A stretch of 36,790 nucleotides of DNA, taken from positions 1 to 36,790 of the forward strand of contig JADLBT010000534.1 in assembly GCA_020847555.1 (NCBI GenBank). The letters run 5' to 3'. The notes beneath the pieces are model-generated. The model was not told the origin of the DNA. It saw nothing but the letters and a program-made list of their open reading frames with translations, and ran no database searches. The stretch is from Gemmataceae bacterium. GTDB lineage: Bacteria; Planctomycetota; Planctomycetia; Gemmatales; Gemmataceae. This document shows, piece by piece, positions 16,602 to 25,273 of this stretch (position 1 is the stretch's first letter; every line of letters begins with the position of its first letter). The translations under genes were made by a program, and so were the position numbers.

Positions 16602-18503
16602 ATGTCCTATCGCGCGTTCAAACGCCTGCTGGGTGAAACGAGCCTGGAGCGAAAGTGCCGCTTCCTGTTCGGCGCCGGCGCCCTGGTCCTGATCACCATC
16701 AGCTTCTGGATCTACGCCTATCAGACCGAACACCTCGCCTACGACCAGACAATCACCACCTGCCGGTTCCTCGTTACGCCGATCTTCGAGCGCCATCACC
16801 TCCCGCTGCTGATCGCACGCCAGAAAGAGTACGCTCAGAAGGCCCTCGAACAGACCCCGCCGGAGGAGCGCGAGGCGCTGGCGAAGCTGTTCGAGAAGAG
16901 TACGAGGCAATGGGAAAACCTCCTCCAGGCCCGGGCCGAGGCCGACAACCTGACGGTGGATAAACTCGGCGGGCTGTACCAGTGGCGCGTGATGCGCGAG
17001 AATCAGTTCGAGGACAGTTACGAGCGCGAGCTGTTCAAGGAGTTCCGCAAGGCCGACGAGCCGAAGGTCGAGGCGACGCGCCTCAAGCCGGGCGAGAAGG
17101 TTCTCCTGTACTACGCCCCGATCCGGGCCAACAAGCAGTGCCTCGACTGCCACCGCCGCGGAAACGAGGGCGTTACCGAGGACGCCGTCATGGCGATGGT
17201 CCACATCCGCATGCCGACGAAGGCGATCGAGGATGGCGTCCATCTGAACCGGGCGGTCCTGATGGCGATCGCCCTGGTGACGGCCCTGCTGATCATGAGC
17301 GGCAGCTACATCATCGTCCGGTACGTGATCGTCAAGCCGGTCAAGCACCTCAAGGAGGTGAGCGATGCCATCTCCGCCGGCGAGCTGAACGTGCGCAGCG
17401 AGATCCAGACCGGGGACGAGTTCGAGGATCTGAGCCACGCCTTCAACCGCATGCTCCGCAATCTGGTGAGCATGCAGGACCAGTGGCGCAAGGTGAACGC
17501 CGACCTCGACCACAAGGTGGACGAACTGGCCCAGGCGAACATGGCGTTGTACGAGTCGAACCGTCTCAAGAGCAACTTCCTCGCGACCATGAGCCACGAG
17601 CTGCGTACCCCGCTCAACAGCATCCTCGGCTTCAGCGAGGTGCTGCTGTCGAGCAACGCGCTGACCGACAAGCAGCAGCGCTGGGTGCGCAACATCAAGT
17701 CGAGCGGCGACCGCCTTCTCGCCCTCATCAACGACATCCTCGACCTGGCGAAGATCGAGGCGGGCAAGATGCAGGTGCGGCTGGAAGATTTCAGCGTCCA
17801 CGATGTGTGCGAGGGGATGCTGAATATGTTCCGGCCGCTGGCGGAGAAGAAAAACATCGACCTGCGCGGGCAGATGGCGCCGGACATCCCGACGCTGCGT
17901 CAGGACGTCGGCAAGCTTCAGCAGATCTTGCAGAACCTCCTGTCCAACGCGATCAAGTTCACCCCCGAGGGAGGGCGCGTCCAGCTGCGGGCCGAGGTGG
18001 AGGCGCCCTACGTCGTGCTGACCGTGGCCGACACCGGCGTCGGTATCGCGCCGGAGGAGCAGGAGTTGGTGTTCGAGAAATTCCGCCAGTCCGGCAACCC
18101 GCTGACGCGCGAGCACGCCGGGACCGGGCTGGGGCTGTCGATTGTCCGAGAGATCGCGAAGCTGCTCGGCGGGGAGGTGACGTTGCAGAGCGAACTCGGA
18201 CGCGGGAGTACGTTCGCGGTACGCCTGCCGCTGCACCTGAGCGAGGAGCCGCGGCTGGAGTTCGACCTGGCGAGCGAACGGATCGACCTGTCGAAGGCGC
18301 AGCGGGTGGACGTGCGGCTGTACGCGGCCGCCCCGCCGTCACACGTGACGCGGGTGGACCGCAGGGAGGAAACTCAGGTCGATTTGCCCGTCGTCCCGAA
18401 CCAGCTGCAGCCCGAGACGGGGCCGCAGTCGCCGGGAGACGGGATCGCTCCCACGAAGGGCGAGGAGGGACCGCGTCCGGAGGAGGCGCAGGGCGGAAGC
18501 TAG
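16602..18503 (+). CDS. Membrane sensor histidine kinase with CXXCH sensor domain
   Basis: A 633-residue kinase. A short cytoplasmic N-terminus leads to TM1 (about 20-40). A periplasmic domain (about 41-216) follows, containing KQCLDCHRRGNEG with a CXXCH c-type haem site at 180-184; it resembles the Tll0287/DUF3365 sensor family. TM2 (about 217-240) is followed by HAMP (241-293) and HisKA with the phosphorylated His in MSHELRTPLNS (H332). The ATPase domain has NLLSNAIKFTPEGG (445-458), DTGVGIAPEE (477-486) and GTGLGLS (508-514). A disordered, Pro/Glu-rich tail of about 90 residues follows. No response regulator adjoins it. Redox, oxygen or nitric oxide sensing is inferred from the haem site. 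No clear ribosome binding site precedes the ATG. Confidence 0.93.
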   Translation: MSYRAFKRLLGETSLERKCRFLFGAGALVLITISFWIYAYQTEHLAYDQTITTCRFLVTPIFERHHLPLLIARQKEYAQKALEQTPPEEREALAKLFEKSTRQWENLLQARAEADNLTVDKLGGLYQWRVMRENQFEDSYERELFKEFRKADEPKVEATRLKPGEKVLLYYAPIRANKQCLDCHRRGNEGVTEDAVMAMVHIRMPTKAIEDGVHLNRAVLMAIALVTALLIMSGSYIIVRYVIVKPVKHLKEVSDAISAGELNVRSEIQTGDEFEDLSHAFNRMLRNLVSMQDQWRKVNADLDHKVDELAQANMALYESNRLKSNFLATMSHELRTPLNSILGFSEVLLSSNALTDKQQRWVRNIKSSGDRLLALINDILDLAKIEAGKMQVRLEDFSVHDVCEGMLNMFRPLAEKKNIDLRGQMAPDIPTLRQDVGKLQQILQNLLSNAIKFTPEGGRVQLRAEVEAPYVVLTVADTGVGIAPEEQELVFEKFRQSGNPLTREHAGTGLGLSIVREIAKLLGGEVTLQSELGRGSTFAVRLPLHLSEEPRLEFDLASERIDLSKAQRVDVRLYAAAPPSHVTRVDRREETQVDLPVVPNQLQPETGPQSPGDGIAPTKGEEGPRPEEAQGGS

Positions 18504-18520
18504 AGCGCTTCGCCGCCGCG

Positions 18521-18548
18521 TGGCGCCCAGGCTGGGCGTCCTGCCACT
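18521..18548. terminator. Hairpin between convergent genes
   Basis: GTGGC (18521-18525) and GCCAC (18544-18548) enclose GCCCAG/CTGGGC. The hairpin lies between the stops of the kinase (18503) and the nucleoside phosphorylase (18557) and could end transcription from both sides. No long T-run follows. Confidence 0.45.
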
Positions 18549-18556
18549 GGACAGCT

Positions 18557-19381
18557 TTACAGACGCCGCAGGAACCCCTCCAGTAATGCCGCCAGTCGGT
18601 CGCGCTGTGCGGCGGCGGTCGCCAGAACCTCCTGGTGGTCGAGTCGCCCGTCGCTCAGCCCGGCGGCCCGGTTGGTGATGCACGACACCGCCGCACACGC
18701 CATCCCGGCCTCGTACCCCGCCAGCGCCTCCCGCGCCGTGGACATGCCGACGGCGTCGGCGCCGCAAGCGCGCAGCGCCCGGATCTCCGCGGGCGTCTCG
18801 TAGCTCGGCCCGGTGACCGCGCCGTACACGCCTCGGTGCAACGGGCTACCCAGCGCGCGCCCCGCCTCGGCCAGCAACTCGATCAGGCGCGGGGCGTAGG
18901 GGCTGGGACGTGGTGGACCCAGACCGCCCGGACCGGGCAATCGCCAGGCATACGGGCGCGTCCAGTCGAGGTGATCGCGAACAAGCATCAAGCTCCCGGG
19001 GGCGAGGGCATCGTGGATCCCGCCCGCGGCGTTGGTCAGAAGCAGCACGCGGGCGCCCAGGGCGTGGGCCGTCTGGACCGGCAAGACGACACGTTCCCAC
19101 GGGTGTCCCTCGTAGAAGTGCAGGCGTCCCTCGAACACGAGCACCCGCCGGCCCGCCCACTCGCCCAGGGCGATACGCCCGCGGTGCCCCACGATCGAGG
19201 TATCCGTCAGGCCGGGGACGGCGCCGAAGGGGATGGCCGCCTCGCGCCTCAGCCCGTCGGCCACGGTTCCCATGCCCGATCCGAGAACCAGCGCCGCTTC
19301 CGGCGCGGCGGTGCGGGCCGCGCGGGCCAGGTCGGTGAACGTCGGTGCAGCGGACATGGGTGCGGTCCCAGGGCGCGGCAT
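18557..19381 (-). CDS. Purine nucleoside phosphorylase
   Basis: A 274-residue enzyme of the trimeric PNP family, which splits purine nucleosides with phosphate into base and (deoxy)ribose 1-phosphate for salvage. Motifs in order: the phosphate loop LVLGSGMG, VGHRGRI, GRLHFYEGH, LLTNAAGGI, GPSYETPAEIRAL, GADAVGMSTAREA and CITNRAAG with the base-binding Asn. Length fits the family. The start is uncertain: the ATG at 19381 lies 13 bases after the stop of the upstream gene, and the ATG at 19357 (MSAAPTF) is equally possible and has a weak GGGA upstream. It is the second gene of a pair with the cytidylate kinase-like gene, joining two nucleotide-salvage functions. Confidence 0.92.
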   Translation of the reverse strand: MPRPGTAPMSAAPTFTDLARAARTAAPEAALVLGSGMGTVADGLRREAAIPFGAVPGLTDTSIVGHRGRIALGEWAGRRVLVFEGRLHFYEGHPWERVVLPVQTAHALGARVLLLTNAAGGIHDALAPGSLMLVRDHLDWTRPYAWRLPGPGGLGPPRPSPYAPRLIELLAEAGRALGSPLHRGVYGAVTGPSYETPAEIRALRACGADAVGMSTAREALAGYEAGMACAAVSCITNRAAGLSDGRLDHQEVLATAAAQRDRLAALLEGFLRRL

Positions 19382-19394
19382 CGCACGGTCGGGT

Positions 19395-20129
19395 TTACTG
19401 CCCGCGAGCGGTGGCCCAGGCCGCGAACTTGGCTCGGGCCGCCTGGGCGATCAACTCCGCGCACAGATCCTCGCCCAGCAGGCTTGAGTTGAGCAGCAGG
19501 TCGTACTGGTACACGTCACCCGGCTGGCGGTGGAAGTGGGTCGCGAGAAACTCGGCCCGCCGGACGTCGCGCTGTCGCACCTGCTCAGCCGCCTCATCGA
19601 CCGGCAGCCGCAGCCACTGACTCATGTAGGCGATCCGGTCCTCCAGTGGAGCGATGATGCGGGCGTGCAGAGTGGACGCGCGCGGCAGGATACATCCGGC
19701 GCCGCGCCCGATCAGCACCGCCTCCCCCGACGCCCCCAGGGCCAGGACCGTCCGCGCCATCGCCACCAGCGACGGGTGCCAGTTCAGGCGCTCGGCGCGC
19801 AGCAGACGGTCGAGGTGGTCCGTCACCCACCCGCTCGCCGCCGGCGCGAGATTCTCGACGATCTCCTGCCGCGACGGCGCGTCCTGGGCAATGTACTCCA
19901 GCAGATCCTGACTGTAGACCTGCCAGCCGAGCTTGGTCCCGACCCGGCCGGCAATGCTGGCTCCGCGCGACCCGGACTCGCGGCTGATCGCCACCGTCAG
20001 CGACGCCGGAACGCTGGACGAGCCGGCGCGGACGCCGCGGTCCCCCTGGAAGCCGTGGCGTGGCGATTCCGGGAGAAGTTCGGTCAGCGGGTCCGAGTCG
20101 TCGGTCAGGTGAGGGGGGTGTTCCGGCAT
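19395..20129 (-). CDS. Cytidylate kinase-like family protein
   Basis: A 244-residue protein of the cytidylate kinase-like family, which probably phosphorylates a nucleoside monophosphate. After a disordered N-terminus of about 40 residues, the nucleotide-binding region reads LTVAISRESGSRGASIAGRVG. This is the family form of the P-loop and not a classical GxxGxGKT. Next come VYSQDLLEYIAQDAPSRQE, AVLIGRGAGCILP and HARIIAPLEDRI, and the conserved region ends VYQYDLLLNSSLL. The frame is open to a GTG at 20177, but a promoter at 20183-20211 predicts a transcript starting near 20176, so the ATG at 20129 is preferred. It is followed 13 bases later by the PNP gene. Confidence 0.85.
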   Translation of the reverse strand: MPEHPPHLTDDSDPLTELLPESPRHGFQGDRGVRAGSSSVPASLTVAISRESGSRGASIAGRVGTKLGWQVYSQDLLEYIAQDAPSRQEIVENLAPAASGWVTDHLDRLLRAERLNWHPSLVAMARTVLALGASGEAVLIGRGAGCILPRASTLHARIIAPLEDRIAYMSQWLRLPVDEAAEQVRQRDVRRAEFLATHFHRQPGDVYQYDLLLNSSLLGEDLCAELIAQAARAKFAAWATARGQ

Positions 20130-20182
20130 CGGTTCGTGGTCCGTCGGCCCGGCCCGGCGCCACCTGGCGCCGGGCACACTTT

Positions 20183-20211
20183 ACTATACCTGCTCGCCGA
20201 ACGGGACAGAA
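20183..20211 (-). promoter_or_regulatory. Candidate promoter for the cytidylate kinase-like/PNP pair
   Basis: On the minus strand TTCTGT (20206-20211) and TATAGT (20183-20188) are 17 bases apart. The predicted start near 20176 lies between the permease stop and the ATG at 20129, and rules against the upstream GTG as start. Confidence 0.5.
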
Positions 20212-20214
20212 GCG

Positions 20215-21219
20215 TTAACTGAGGTCGAGATACTCGGTCCGGGAGAAGACGAGCATGCCTAACCCGAGCAACGCGACCGTCAGCCCGGCCAGCACCCACC
20301 AGGCGGTTGTCCCGTCCACCGGCAGGTAGAGCAGCGGGCGCTCCGGGCGCCCGCCGACGCCCTCGGCCTGCTCGAACATCAGGCACCGGACGTAGAAGCT
20401 GATGCTGCCGCGTTTCCAGTACGACGGGAGGTTCCCGGCCACCGTCTCCAGGAAGAACGAGTACAGGATGGCGACCACGGCGGCCCGCCGGAACCAGGCT
20501 CCCATCAGGTGAAACAGAGCACAGAACGCCAGCGTGCCCCAGCACACCGCCGGCCAGTACTGGTCCAGGGCGAGCCATCCCGGATCGCCAGCGGCGGCAC
20601 AGATCAGCGCGAACCCACCCAGGTTGATCCCCAGCGCCCACGGCAGGAGGGCGACGTACTTGGCCAGGTAGATGGCCGGGCGAGACAGCGGGCGCGTCAG
20701 CAGCCAGAGCAGGTTGCGATCCTCGCGTTCGCGCCCCAGCCCCTCGGTCGCAAAGCTGAGGCTCCACAGCGGAAGCAGAAAGGTGGTGAACGTGGTGAAG
20801 ACGATTACGTCGGAGAAGCGGGTAAAGCCGGCCCGGGCCGACGCCGTCGGATTGGACAGGACGGCCCCGTAAGCCCCGCCCACCGCCTCCTGGACCGCCG
20901 CCGCGATCGGGTGCCGCGGCAGGGCGTGCTGGAGAGCGGTGAAGTTGGCGAGCGCCTGCCCGTGGGACGGGCCGCGCCGCGGCGGCGAGCGCCAGGTGCG
21001 CCAGTCCCACCCGCCGCGCACGGTGACGACGGCCACCAGAAGCGTCATGAACGCCAGCAGGGCCAGCGCAATCCACACCATCAGATGAGCCCGCGACTGC
21101 CGCTGCAGGCTCAGGCGGACCAGCGCCAGCCACGCTCGCCAGGATGACGGGGTGGCCGGGTGGCGGGGTGACCGGGCGACCGGATCGATCTCCTTCGCGC
21201 CCTCGGTGGCCACGCGCAT
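20215..21219 (-). CDS. ABC-2 type transporter permease
   Basis: A 334-residue membrane protein with about six hydrophobic segments: LMVWIALALLAFMTLLVAVV near the start, then VIVFTTFTTFLLPLWSLSF, LPWALGINLGGFALICAA, the stretch around CWGTLAFCALFHLMG, AAVVAILYSFFLETV, and AWWVLAGLTVALLGLGMLVF at the end. The loop GREREDRNLLWLLTRPLSR is typical of ABC-2 permeases that work with a NosF/CcmA-type ATPase. The ATPase gene lies just upstream, 47 bases before this ATG. The ATG at 21219 has AGGGGGA directly before it; a GTG at 21246 is the alternative. Much of the first 40 residues is encoded by short repeats of GTCACCC and GGTGGC type. The substrate cannot be read from sequence. Confidence 0.88.
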   Translation of the reverse strand: MRVATEGAKEIDPVARSPRHPATPSSWRAWLALVRLSLQRQSRAHLMVWIALALLAFMTLLVAVVTVRGGWDWRTWRSPPRRGPSHGQALANFTALQHALPRHPIAAAVQEAVGGAYGAVLSNPTASARAGFTRFSDVIVFTTFTTFLLPLWSLSFATEGLGREREDRNLLWLLTRPLSRPAIYLAKYVALLPWALGINLGGFALICAAAGDPGWLALDQYWPAVCWGTLAFCALFHLMGAWFRRAAVVAILYSFFLETVAGNLPSYWKRGSISFYVRCLMFEQAEGVGGRPERPLLYLPVDGTTAWWVLAGLTVALLGLGMLVFSRTEYLDLS

Positions 21220-21240
21220 TCCCCCTGCTTGCCCGCCTTC

Positions 21241-21269
21241 GGTCACCCTGTCACCCTGTCACCCCGTCA
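21241..21269. repeat. Short tandem repeat of GTCACCCT units
   Basis: Three imperfect copies of an 8-9-base unit (GTCACCCT, TCACCCTG, TCACCCCG) fill the junction between the ATPase stop (21267-21269) and the permease start. Related units recur at 21147-21182 within the permease N-terminal coding region. Confidence 0.6.
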
Positions 21270-22352
21270 TCGAGAGACGCGGCCGCCCAGCAGGTAGCCC
21301 AGGATGGCGTGCGTCGAGTCGTCCAGCGTCTCGAGGTGGCGCACCTCGAAGTGCTCCTCCAGGACCAGGACCGTCAGCTGCTGAAAGAAACGGCGCGGGT
21401 TGCGCGCCCGCACAATGAGGGTGTCGCCGGCGCCGAGTTCGACGGCGGCGACGTCCTCCAGATCGAGCAGGGCGGCGGCCAGCTTCCGGCCCTGATCGCA
21501 GTCGATGCGGATCGCCAGCGGGTGGTTGTCGAGCAGGTCGCGAATCTGCGTCAGCGTGCCGACCGCGGCGATGCGCCCGTGGGCCATGATCGCGACGTGA
21601 TCGGTTAGCTTCTCCAGTTCGTCCAGCTCGTGGCTGGAGACGAGCAGGCACTTGCCACGCCGCGCCAGGCCCTGAAACAGCTCCAGCGACTCGCGCCGGC
21701 CGATCGGGTCGATGCCGCTGAGCGGTTCGTCGAGCAGCAGCAGCTCGGGGTCGTGAAGGAGAGCCTGGGCGAGCTTGATGCGCTGCCGCATGCCCCTGGA
21801 ATAGCCGCGCAGCCGGCCGTCGGCCCTGCCCGTCATACCGACAAGCTCGAGCGTCGCGTCGGCCCGCCGGCGCGACTCGCCGCTCGTGTACCCGACGAGC
21901 CGGGCCATCGCCTCGATGAAGCGTCGGCCGGACATTTCCTCGTAAAAGGTGTCCAGCTCCGGGCAGTAGCCGATGTGCCGCTTCGCCCGCGGACCCCAGG
22001 CATCGTGGCCGCAGACCGTGACGACCCCGAGATCGGGCCGCACCTGCCCGGCGGCCAGCCGTAACAGCGTGCTCTTGCCCGACCCGTTCGACCCGACCAG
22101 CCCGGTGATGCCCGGGCGCAGCTCCAGCGTCACCTGGTTGACGCCGATCACTGGCCCGTACCACTTCGACACCTGGTCGAAGAGGAGGACCGGAGGAGGG
22201 GGAGGGGAGGAGGGCCGAGGGGCGACAGAAGGGGCGAGGGCCGGGGCACCTGTTGCGACGGCTCTCGCCCCCCTCGGCCCCCGCGCCTCGGGCCTCGCCT
22301 CTGCCGCGCCACCTCGACGGCCCGCGTCCGCAGGTTCAAATAGGTCTGGCAT
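21267..22352 (-). CDS. ABC transporter ATP-binding protein
   Basis: A 361-residue ATPase. The first 55 residues are a Pro/Ala/Gly-rich tail of unknown use. The nucleotide-binding domain begins at VLLFDQVSKWYGPV and holds Walker A GSNGSGKST, the Q-loop in IGYCPELDTFYEEM, the signature YSRGMRQRI, Walker B LLLLDEPLSGIDP and the H-loop SSHELDEL. After about residue 270 a C-terminal beta domain ends at the stop. This is the CcmA/NosF-type ATPase that powers the ABC-2 permease encoded next. No good ribosome binding site precedes the ATG, so a later start in the low-complexity tail cannot be excluded. Confidence 0.95.
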   Translation of the reverse strand: MPDLFEPADAGRRGGAAEARPEARGPRGARAVATGAPALAPSVAPRPSSPPPPPVLLFDQVSKWYGPVIGVNQVTLELRPGITGLVGSNGSGKSTLLRLAAGQVRPDLGVVTVCGHDAWGPRAKRHIGYCPELDTFYEEMSGRRFIEAMARLVGYTSGESRRRADATLELVGMTGRADGRLRGYSRGMRQRIKLAQALLHDPELLLLDEPLSGIDPIGRRESLELFQGLARRGKCLLVSSHELDELEKLTDHVAIMAHGRIAAVGTLTQIRDLLDNHPLAIRIDCDQGRKLAAALLDLEDVAAVELGAGDTLIVRARNPRRFFQQLTVLVLEEHFEVRHLETLDDSTHAILGYLLGGRVSR

Positions 22353-22694
22353 CGATTGATGGCGAATCGCTATTCGTCGAGCAGGGGATGACCTGCCCCT
22401 GATTCACGATCCGCCGCAACCTCCCCGATGAAGACTCCGTTTCGACGACAGCCGGTGCGCATTCAATGCAGGCGCAAGCGCCGGTTCGGCAAACCCCATT
22501 GTAGCGGATCGAGCGCCCGCGCGGGGACGGATTCTGCCGGCCGGCCGAGCAAGGGGGCCGTCCCGATCGATACGACCGGCACGCCTTCGCGCCATCTCGA
22601 CCGCCCTTCAGGCACTCACCCGATGCCGCCGGTGGGGGGCTGTCTGCTCTCCCCGGCGAGCGTCTCGGTGCGTCTGCGGGGCAGCGAATGAGAG
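22353..22694. other. Intergenic region with small palindromes
   Basis: This 342-base gap has no convincing gene. It contains CGAAT/ATTCG (22363-22367 and 22372-22376) and CAGGGG/CCCCTG (22382-22387 and 22396-22401), both just upstream of the ABC ATPase start on its strand. These could be regulatory or repeat remnants. The rest is unremarkable. Confidence 0.5.
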
Positions 22695-24167
22695 CTACTT
22701 CTTGTCGCCATCGCGACGGGCACCGTGGGATTTCGCCCGCAGGTGCAGTACCGCCGGAGCCTCCCTGGGGGGAGTGAACCCCCGAACTGCGCCTCCCTCG
22801 ACCTCCTGCCCGGGCATCGCTTGGCCGGTCGTGGGGTCGAGCCAGACGGCCGTAAAGGTGCCCGTCGCCTTCGTCAGATCGACCGTGAACTTGCCCTTGC
22901 CAGGCTGGTACACCACATACTCCGACCCGGGGTTGGTCAGACAATAGGTGGTCGAGCTGATCTTCTCCGACGGAGTCAGCGCGGCGAGGTCCACGCGCTC
23001 GGCGAGTCGCCGTGTCTGGCCGAGGCTCGCGCGGAGCGACTCCCACCGGGTCGGCGCAACTTTGCCCAGGACGCGGTTATCGTAGGGGTCCATGAAGATC
23101 GGATTGTGGCCCCGCAGGAAGCTCTTCCAGGCCCAGTCGGCATTGCCGCCGATGCCCCAGAGATGATCGGTATCGGCGAGGATCACTGTCTTGCCGTCGG
23201 CCGGCAGTGGGTTGGTGCGATAGTCGTGGCCGCCGGCCGCACCGGGGTTGGGCGAGATCCAGTCGGCGGGGCTATCGAACAGCAACTTGTTCGTGCCTTT
23301 CTGTTTCGCGTTGCCGGCCCACTGGAACGTCATCCCCACCGGATGCCGCTTCGCCTTGGCCTTCTCCTGCTCCCTGATGTAGCGGATCAGGTGATACTGC
23401 CACTCGGTGGAGTAGTTGCCGCTCTCGTTGGCGATCTCGTAGAGGACGTTGTCGAGATCGCCCACGGTGTCGATCACCTGGCGGACATAAGCCTCTTGCA
23501 GGCGCGTGACGGCCGGGATTTTCAGGGTGTGGGTTTCGATGCCGCGGCCGTCGCCGTTCGGGTCGCCGTCGATGCCGTTGGTGTTGTTGTCCTTGTGAAA
23601 GGGATGGCCCTTCCAGTCCCTGGGGCTTCTGTGCAGCTCCCAGCCCTCGAACAGCATGACCGACACGTAGATGCCGCGCCGGCCGGCGGCCTGGACGCGC
23701 GACCGAAGCCGCTTGAAGTAGGCGGCGTCGAACTTCGTCAGGTCGAACTTCTGTTTGCCGTCGAGCGCCTTGCCTGGCCCGGTCCGCGCCCACGGGTGCG
23801 GTGCGACCGTGTAGACGCCTTTCTTGTCGGTATCGTTGTTATTCGAGAGATCCCAGGAGACGGCCTCCCAGCGCCAGAGGCGAATGAAATTATGGTGATG
23901 CCGCTGGAGGAAATCGAGATAGGCGTCGAAGTCGAACGTCGGCGGCGGGTCGCTCACTCCCATGTCCTGCAAATTATTCCAGGTATGCGATCCGGTCAGA
24001 TAGACCGCCTTGCCCGAACCGTCGGTGAAATACCGAGGGTTGGCCTTCAGCACGGCCAGGGGACCCCTGGTCGGCGCTTTGCGGCGCTCGCCAGCCTCCG
24101 CCGTCGCCGCGAGCACGACAAGCCCAATAACCACCCCTGCCAGTCTCGTACTTTGGCAAGCATTCAT
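22695..24167 (-). CDS. Secreted glycoside hydrolase-like protein (DUF4038-like, clan A type)
   Basis: A 490-residue protein with a signal peptide (MNACQSTRLAGVVIGLVVLA...AEAGE). The body starts NPRYFTDGSGKAVYLTGSHT, the pattern of putative glycoside hydrolases of the DUF4038/apiosidase-like group. FDAYLDFLQRHHHNFIRLWR and GIYVSVMLFEGWEL follow as strands of a TIM barrel. LYEIANESGN holds an Asn-Glu pair typical of the acid/base Glu of clan GH-A, and ILADTDHLWG comes late. The last 90 residues (TPSEKISSTTYCLTNPGSEYVVY onward) look like the beta domain often called a putative collagen-binding domain. It probably cleaves a plant- or algal-type polysaccharide, substrate unknown. AGGTGGG stands 7 bases before the ATG at 24167. 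Confidence 0.82.
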   Translation of the reverse strand: MNACQSTRLAGVVIGLVVLAATAEAGERRKAPTRGPLAVLKANPRYFTDGSGKAVYLTGSHTWNNLQDMGVSDPPPTFDFDAYLDFLQRHHHNFIRLWRWEAVSWDLSNNNDTDKKGVYTVAPHPWARTGPGKALDGKQKFDLTKFDAAYFKRLRSRVQAAGRRGIYVSVMLFEGWELHRSPRDWKGHPFHKDNNTNGIDGDPNGDGRGIETHTLKIPAVTRLQEAYVRQVIDTVGDLDNVLYEIANESGNYSTEWQYHLIRYIREQEKAKAKRHPVGMTFQWAGNAKQKGTNKLLFDSPADWISPNPGAAGGHDYRTNPLPADGKTVILADTDHLWGIGGNADWAWKSFLRGHNPIFMDPYDNRVLGKVAPTRWESLRASLGQTRRLAERVDLAALTPSEKISSTTYCLTNPGSEYVVYQPGKGKFTVDLTKATGTFTAVWLDPTTGQAMPGQEVEGGAVRGFTPPREAPAVLHLRAKSHGARRDGDKK

Positions 24168-24261
24168 TGTGGAACCCACCTGATGTTACCGTGTCGGTTA
24201 GCAGCGCTGGTCAAGGCGTTGGGGCAGCCCCTGGCGGTGGTTCGCGGCCGCCTGAAACCGC

Positions 24262-25200
24262 TCACATCTCCTCGGCAGGAACGTCGTCCTGCCCCTGATT
24301 TGGAACGGGGGGATGGGTCGAATTCGTGGCCGGGGGCGTCAGCAGACGCGGTGGGGTGCGCGGGTTGACCCAGGTGACCTCGACCGCCTTGTGCCCCTTG
24401 CCCTGCTCGCCCTCGACGATTTTGAACTCCAGGATCACGTCGCGGCTGGGCAGTCGGTTCGACAGGCGCAGCGCCTCCGGCAACTCCGAATCGTGGCAGA
24501 ACACCGTCCGGTAGGGCGAGCCGGGCTGGCGGGTGTCGGTCTTCCAGAGTTCCGCCTCGACCGTCGTCAGGTAGCGGATGAAGCCGAAGGACTTGTCGTC
24601 GTCGTGGTGGTAGCAGACGCCGCGCGCGAAGGAGCCGACCTGACCCCACGGCGGGCCGCCGCGGGCCCGGGGGATGGCGAGCAGATTCGGCACCAGGTAG
24701 CCGGAGACGAACAGATCGGCCTCTTGCCGCAGATCGGTCGAGACGTTGTCGAAGGCGATGACCTCGACCCGATAGCCGCGGTCCTGCAGCGCCCGCACGA
24801 CCTGGACGAAGTCGCCGTCCCCGGTCGCGAGTACGACGCGGTCGGTGTTCTGCGACTGCAGCAGAGCATCGACGGCCAGGTCCAGGTCCACGTTCGCCTT
24901 GGGGATCTCGCGCCCGGCCTCGTCGGTGTACCAGCGGACGCGCTTGAGGATGACCTTGTAGCCGAAGTCGCGCAGGGCCGAGTGAAAGCCGAGCTGGGCG
25001 TGGCGGTAGACGTGGTCGCGTTCGGCGCGCTCGGCGTCAAAGCTGGCGTAGGCGTTCAGCCGGATCGGCTCGGTGTCCCCGCGGCAGGCGAACTCTCGGA
25101 GCACGTCGTACCGCATGCCGAACCCGCCGTTCATCGCCAGGTTCGCCACATCGACGTACAGCCCGACTCTCAGGCCAGAGCGGCCGGCCGCTCGGGTCAC
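24262..25200 (-). CDS. NYN-domain nuclease fused to a cold-shock-like domain
   Basis: A 312-residue protein. Residues 8-180 are a NYN (LabA/DUF88) domain, a PIN-like fold with acidic metal-binding residues: VGLYVDVANLAM (D17, N20), IPKANVDLDLAVD (K101, D105, D107, D111) and ATGDGDF (D128, D130). Residues about 190-285 resemble a cold-shock OB fold: VCYHHDDDKSFGFIRYL, then FCHDSELPE and VILEFKIVEGEQGKGHKAVEV. Such a pair suggests an RNA-binding endoribonuclease. The start is the GTG at 25200 with GGAGG about 10 bases upstream. The frame stays open to 25323 only through a repeat element. The tail is Pro-rich and disordered. Confidence 0.85.
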   Translation of the reverse strand: MTRAAGRSGLRVGLYVDVANLAMNGGFGMRYDVLREFACRGDTEPIRLNAYASFDAERAERDHVYRHAQLGFHSALRDFGYKVILKRVRWYTDEAGREIPKANVDLDLAVDALLQSQNTDRVVLATGDGDFVQVVRALQDRGYRVEVIAFDNVSTDLRQEADLFVSGYLVPNLLAIPRARGGPPWGQVGSFARGVCYHHDDDKSFGFIRYLTTVEAELWKTDTRQPGSPYRTVFCHDSELPEALRLSNRLPSRDVILEFKIVEGEQGKGHKAVEVTWVNPRTPPRLLTPPATNSTHPPVPNQGQDDVPAEEM

Positions 25201-25273
25201 GATGCGATGGCCTCCAGGGCGGCGGGAACAGGGAGTGAGGAGTAGCGAGCGTGGAGGGAAGGAGGGGGAAGGC

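Noticed and set aside
16596..18236. Open frame of 546 codons opposite the histidine kinase
   Set aside because: Looks protein-like in places only because it mirrors a conserved kinase; no start site or domain.
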